Below are positions 60,971 through 64,000 of a stretch of 64,000 nucleotides of DNA, piece after piece. Below the pieces are notes generated by a model. It saw only the letters and a list, made by a program, of their open reading frames with translations, made no database searches and had not been told where the DNA came from. The position numbers and the translations under genes were made by a program. Positions within the stretch are counted from its first letter, which is position 1; each line of letters starts with the position of its first letter. The stretch is from Spirochaetaceae bacterium (GTDB taxonomy: Bacteria; Spirochaetota; Spirochaetia; DSM-27196; PWMO01), in assembly GCA_007693945.1 (NCBI GenBank), contig RECP01000063.1, positions 62,001-126,000 on the forward strand. The letters are read 5' to 3'.

Positions 60971-62355
60971 GATGCTCTCCTTCCGCGGGTCTTTTCAGCC
61001 GGACCGAACAGGTCAACGGCAAGCTGCTGCCGGTCAACTACGGTCCACCCCTGGTTTTCGTCGATCGCTACCATCGGCCTCGGTTTGTCACGCAGCCGCA
61101 TCCAGCGCCGCGGAATCGTACCGGGTACCAGAGCGTAGCCGATGTCCACCACTGCCACAGCCCCGTTGTTGCGACCGCCACCGTCTTTGTCGGTCGCGCC
61201 ACGGCCGCCGGCTATGATTATTCCAGCCTCGGTTCGGAACAGATGCGCCTGCACCTGCGGCCGCCGCTGCAGAAAGGCCGGCAGCTCGCCGTCGTACGGC
61301 GTGGTGAAAACGACAACCAGGCGGTCAGCGGGATCATGGAACAACCCCGGCGGTTCGGGAGTAAATGCAAGCGCACCAACCTCAGCGCTGACCGCGTCGA
61401 TATCGGCCTCGCCCTCCAGAATCCGATCGCGCTCACCGGTGACAAGACGGAACTGGTAACCGTCCTGCTGCCGCTTGACCTGCCGCATGAACGCCAGCGT
61501 CCATCCCTTGAGGAAATCCAGATGCACCAACGACTCCAGACTCTCGCCGCCCTTCTTCAACGGAGGCCGGAAGTGACGCAGATAGACGGTAATGATCTGC
61601 GTCTGGTCCTGTGTCAGCGGTGAGATGCGCGTGTAGATCTCCGAAATGCGCGCTGATGCCTTCCAGTTGACATCGCGGAAGCGGTCACCGGGAACGTACT
61701 CGCGCATGTAATAGCGTTCCTCTTCGGGGCTCTTGGTGCGGCTGGTCTCACGTTCACCACCGGCGGCGTATACCGTGGGCAGATCCTGCCGCGTCAGAAT
61801 CGGTGGACGAATTGCAATCGTACGCGAGAAGCGTGGTCCGAAGCCGGCGCGCACCAGCCCGAACAGATCACGTACCAGGAGATGACAGCGGCAGTGCAGC
61901 ACGCCGCTGAACGGCAGGTAGAGCGGCAGCGGGAACCGATCGCCGCTGGTGGCCGCGGCGTCCTTGTGAAAAGCGAACACGCTGCGCGACGAACAGACCA
62001 GGTCGCCGCGCAGCACGGCGTGCATGCGATAGAACCACCAGGTACGCGCGCCATCGACCTCGATCTGCTGCTGCTGCCGGTTGAAACGCGAATAGATCGG
62101 TGTCGAGCTATGCCATTCTATTCTGCGTCTCGCGAATCGTGCGGCCTGCAGCCGCGCCGGCACCGCCAGCAGCAGCAGCAACAGCAGCACAACGGCGCTC
62201 AGGAACAGCCCCACCGGCTCCCGTAGTACCAGGCTGCGCGTAAACAGGTAGACTGCCAGTGCGGCCAGAACGCTGCCGGGCAACGTCAACGGATAATAGG
62301 TAGAGAGAAGACGCAGCGCCTTGCGCAGCGTGCGGGCGGTAGCGGTCGCTGCCAT
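60967..62355 (-). CDS. DUF58 protein
   Basis: Protein of 462 residues from the ATG at 62355. Two N-terminal membrane segments (LPGSVLAALAVYLFTRSLV and VGLFLSAVVLLLLLLLAV) are followed by the DUF58 signature YMREYVPGDRFRDVNWKASAR near residue 215 and a von Willebrand A-like region. DUF58 proteins act with MoxR ATPases as membrane-linked factors in assembly or metal-insertion complexes. An in-frame TTG at 62409 would overlap the MoxR stop by 17 bases; the ATG leaves a 37-bp gap. Overlaps the next gene by 4 bases (ATGA). Confidence 0.85.
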   Translation of the reverse strand: MAATATARTLRKALRLLSTYYPLTLPGSVLAALAVYLFTRSLVLREPVGLFLSAVVLLLLLLLAVPARLQAARFARRRIEWHSSTPIYSRFNRQQQQIEVDGARTWWFYRMHAVLRGDLVCSSRSVFAFHKDAAATSGDRFPLPLYLPFSGVLHCRCHLLVRDLFGLVRAGFGPRFSRTIAIRPPILTRQDLPTVYAAGGERETSRTKSPEEERYYMREYVPGDRFRDVNWKASARISEIYTRISPLTQDQTQIITVYLRHFRPPLKKGGESLESLVHLDFLKGWTLAFMRQVKRQQDGYQFRLVTGERDRILEGEADIDAVSAEVGALAFTPEPPGLFHDPADRLVVVFTTPYDGELPAFLQRRPQVQAHLFRTEAGIIIAGGRGATDKDGGGRNNGAVAVVDIGYALVPGTIPRRWMRLRDKPRPMVAIDENQGWTVVDRQQLAVDLFGPAEKTRGRRAS

Positions 62356-62392
62356 GCTCTGTACCCCGGCGGATATTGCTGCGCGCGCGGCG

Positions 62393-63385
62393 CTAACGGG
62401 CCACTTCAACGGGAACAGTGTCCAGAATCTCCTCGATTACGGTTGACGCCGGCTGAGCCGAGTTCTTCATGACCAGGCGGTGCGTCATTGCGGCAGGGAT
62501 GATCTCTTTGATCGTGTCTATTGATACGTAGTCTTGACCACGGATCATGGCCAGCGCTCGGCTCATGCGCGAGAGTTTGACTCCGGTACGCGGGCTGGCA
62601 CCCACGTCGACGTCCTCGTGCTCACGGCTGCGTCGTACACAGGAAACGATGTACGCGACCACTTCCGGATGAATCGAAACCTGATCGACCAACGCCTTCC
62701 ACTGCAGCAGTTGCTGATACGGCACAACCGGGCCAAAGTCGGCCCAGGCATCCTCGCGCCCGTGACGCTGTACAATTCCGGCCTCGTGCCGGGCGTCCGG
62801 ATACCCCATCGACAGCTGTACCATGAAACGGTCAAGTTGAGGCGCCGGCAGCGGGAACAGATGCGCCCCCTTGAGGTTCATGGTGGCGATGATGAAGAAC
62901 GGATTCTCCAGTTCGAACGTCTGACCTTCCACGGTAACCGTCTGTTCCTCCATCGCCTGAAAGAAACTGCCTTGTGTCTTGGGAGTCAACAGGTTGATCT
63001 CATCGCACAGAACGAAGTGCGCGAAAAGCGGCCCCTTGTTGAAGACAAGCTCGTGGGATGAACCGTAGATCCGGTTGTACCCCAGAATGTCCTGGGGCAG
63101 CAGATCCACCGTGCACTGGATGCGGCTGAAGTCGTCCATTTGCGGCGACGCGTCGCCGCTCCGTCCGCGATGATTACCGCCCTCCCACAGAATCGAACCG
63201 GCGAGCGCCTTGGCGAGCGACGTCTTCCCGACGCCGTGCGAGTCAGCCAGCAACACATGCCCCCCGGCAATGTGCGCCGCCAGCAGGTGTTCCAGTTTGC
63301 GTCGACCAATCGAGATTACCGACTGTATATTGTCGATCAGCCGCGAAACGCCACCCCCCACGGCCTCTTTGTTTTCGACGTCCAT
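62393..63385 (-). CDS. MoxR-family AAA+ ATPase
   Basis: AAA+ ATPase of 330 residues. Walker A GVGKT at residues 51-55 (the first position is Asp-Ser-His, not the usual GEPG), Walker B FVLCDEINLL near 128, sensor 1 in IIATMNLKGAHLFPLP, and the arginine finger near ALMxxQEE-like QAMEEQTVTVEG. It is a chaperone-like ATPase that activates client complexes; DUF58 and the transglutaminase are the likely partners. No SD: the ATG is 7 bases after the -10 of a TTGACT-17-TACATT promoter. Confidence 0.9.
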   Translation of the reverse strand: MDVENKEAVGGGVSRLIDNIQSVISIGRRKLEHLLAAHIAGGHVLLADSHGVGKTSLAKALAGSILWEGGNHRGRSGDASPQMDDFSRIQCTVDLLPQDILGYNRIYGSSHELVFNKGPLFAHFVLCDEINLLTPKTQGSFFQAMEEQTVTVEGQTFELENPFFIIATMNLKGAHLFPLPAPQLDRFMVQLSMGYPDARHEAGIVQRHGREDAWADFGPVVPYQQLLQWKALVDQVSIHPEVVAYIVSCVRRSREHEDVDVGASPRTGVKLSRMSRALAMIRGQDYVSIDTIKEIIPAAMTHRLVMKNSAQPASTVIEEILDTVPVEVAR

Positions 63386-63392
63386 TGCTTCG

Positions 63393-63421
63393 AATGTAGA
63401 GCCTGGCAGTCATAAAGTCAA
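63393..63421 (-). promoter_or_regulatory. Promoter of the MoxR operon, leaderless type
   Basis: Minus-strand TTGACT (63416-63421), 17 bases, TACATT (63393-63398), then 7 bases to the ATG at 63385. Confidence 0.65.
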
Positions 63422-63483
63422 TCGACGAGCCGCAACGGAGCAGGATGATCGCCGCATTTCGTCTCCGGCAAGCACCCGCGAAA

Positions 63484-63531
63484 AAAGTGCAGATTCTTCC
63501 CGAAAGTGCGGATTAATGCGGCCAAATGCGG
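63484..63531. repeat. Direct TGCGG repeats, 10-bp phased
   Basis: AAAGTGCAG, AAAGTGCGG, AATGCGG and AAATGCGG recur with TGC at 63488, 63507, 63517 and 63527, a spacing of 19, 10 and 10. Helical phasing suggests a protein-binding site on one DNA face, 60-110 bases upstream of the MoxR promoter. Confidence 0.5.
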
Positions 63532-63782
63532 TATGTTAACAGCGCACAGAGTCAAACTGAGTAGGCGATCGGGTTCGGTTTCTCCGTCCTGGACTCGGTT
63601 CTATCGCCTCCAGCTTCGGCATCTTCTGCGTTCTTGCCGGCGTCGTGGCGGGCAGCGGGAGTCTTCCCGTCACGGCACCACCCTTTCCGGAACAATGCCG
63701 AACCTGCCGCTGATCCGCCGGAAAGCCTAAACCGGTACGCTTAAGATCCGGGAAACCGTTGCGGTATAGGCCGCTTGCATGC

Positions 63783-63788
63783 TATGAG
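63783..63788 (+). promoter_or_regulatory. Promoter -10 of the antiporter gene
   Basis: Extended -10 TG-C-TATGAG (TG at 63780-63781) with a possible -35 TTGCGG at 63759; the ATG at 63798 lies 9 bases after the -10 box. Confidence 0.4.
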
Positions 63789-63797
63789 TGAATCGCA

Positions 63798-64000
63798 ATG
63801 CAGGCCAACACCGGTTGGACCAGCCTCAACGACCTTTTCAGCTACCTCAATACTCACCCGCTGTTTGCGGTCGGTGGCATGCTTGTGCTCGGCTACCTGC
63901 TCGGTCGCACGGTTGAACGGCTGCGGCTACCCGACATAACCGGCTTCATCGGTGCCGGCCTGCTGATGGGCAGTCATGTAAGCGGTATCGTCTCGCCCGG
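63798..64000 (+). CDS. Cation/proton antiporter (Kef/CPA2 type), N-terminus
   Basis: First 67 codons of a gene that runs off the right edge. After a short head (QANTGWTSLNDLFSYL) comes TM1 LFAVGGMLVLGYLLGRTVE, then RLRLPDITGFIGAGLLMG, the standard opening of the CPA2/Kef and NapA-like sodium- or potassium-proton antiporters. The gene was recognised from sequence because its stop is outside the window. No SD; the ATG follows an extended -10 box by 9 bases. Ion specificity and any regulatory C-terminal domain cannot be seen. Confidence 0.8.
   Translation, partial: MQANTGWTSLNDLFSYLNTHPLFAVGGMLVLGYLLGRTVERLRLPDITGFIGAGLLMGSHVSGIVSP

Larger units (their letters stand above)
63386..63797. other. 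Divergent intergenic region, MoxR operon / antiporter
   Basis: About 410 bases without a convincing gene. It contains the MoxR promoter (63393-63421), a cluster of short direct repeats (63484-63531) and the antiporter promoter near 63783. The stretch 63540-63755 shows no clear structure; an open frame there looks like chance. Confidence 0.6.

Noticed and set aside
63506-63730. Open frame of 74 codons upstream of the antiporter
   Set aside because: Arg/Ser-rich, no SD, no domain, and it runs through the phased repeats; looks like a chance frame.

Overview
The window is a 64 kb stretch of gene-dense, GC-rich (roughly 60%) bacterial chromosome from an organism with an outer membrane: it has lipoproteins, a TolC-type channel and RND pumps. 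No rRNA, tRNA, CRISPR array or complete insertion sequence was seen. A spirochaete is the best guess (inference): the 2.7k-residue protein at 33.8-41.8 kb recalls the very long Leptospira-type proteins, and the mix of WG-repeat protein, UroD-family methyltransferase, TAXI-TRAP transport and MoxR/DUF58/transglutaminase fits. No single marker here proves it.

Layout. 0-6.2 kb: start of a DHDPS-like gene and an NAD-dependent epimerase; a MenA-like prenyltransferase; a Na+/proline symporter; a thioesterase-patatin-small Cys protein operon; two small lipoproteins. 6.5-12 kb: a complete five-gene peptide (Dpp/Opp) ABC operon behind a near-consensus promoter, ending at a nested inverted repeat. 12-25 kb: membrane protein, HDAC-family hydrolase and MFS pair, Hsp33, heavy-metal P-type ATPase with a Gfo/Idh oxidoreductase, TAXI-TRAP transporter, sirtuin, DUF72, and a GNAT-ASCH fusion. 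25-29.5 kb: glycine betaine ABC transporter (proX-proV-proW) divergent from a UroD-family methyltransferase. 29.6-32.3 kb: two alpha/beta hydrolases.

32.5-54.4 kb is the most unusual part. A secreted WG-repeat protein lies 16 bp after a giant, mostly helical, exported protein whose last 125 residues look like a papain-fold (NlpC/CHAP-type) peptidase or amidase. Divergent from it is a tightly coupled seven-gene operon: TPR protein, outer-membrane channel, adaptor, two Ig-like lipoproteins and two different RND pump subunits.

54.4-64 kb: a TPR lipoprotein, an MFS transporter with a short upstream ORF, the MoxR-DUF58-transglutaminase-PQQ-propeller operon, and the start of a cation/proton antiporter.

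A second theme is promoter architecture. Many genes have a TTGACN / 17-bp / TAnnnT promoter, and in several the -10 box ends only 6-10 bases before the start codon. Those mRNAs would be leaderless or nearly so, while genes inside operons have clear Shine-Dalgarno (SD) sites. Several start codons below were chosen on this basis.
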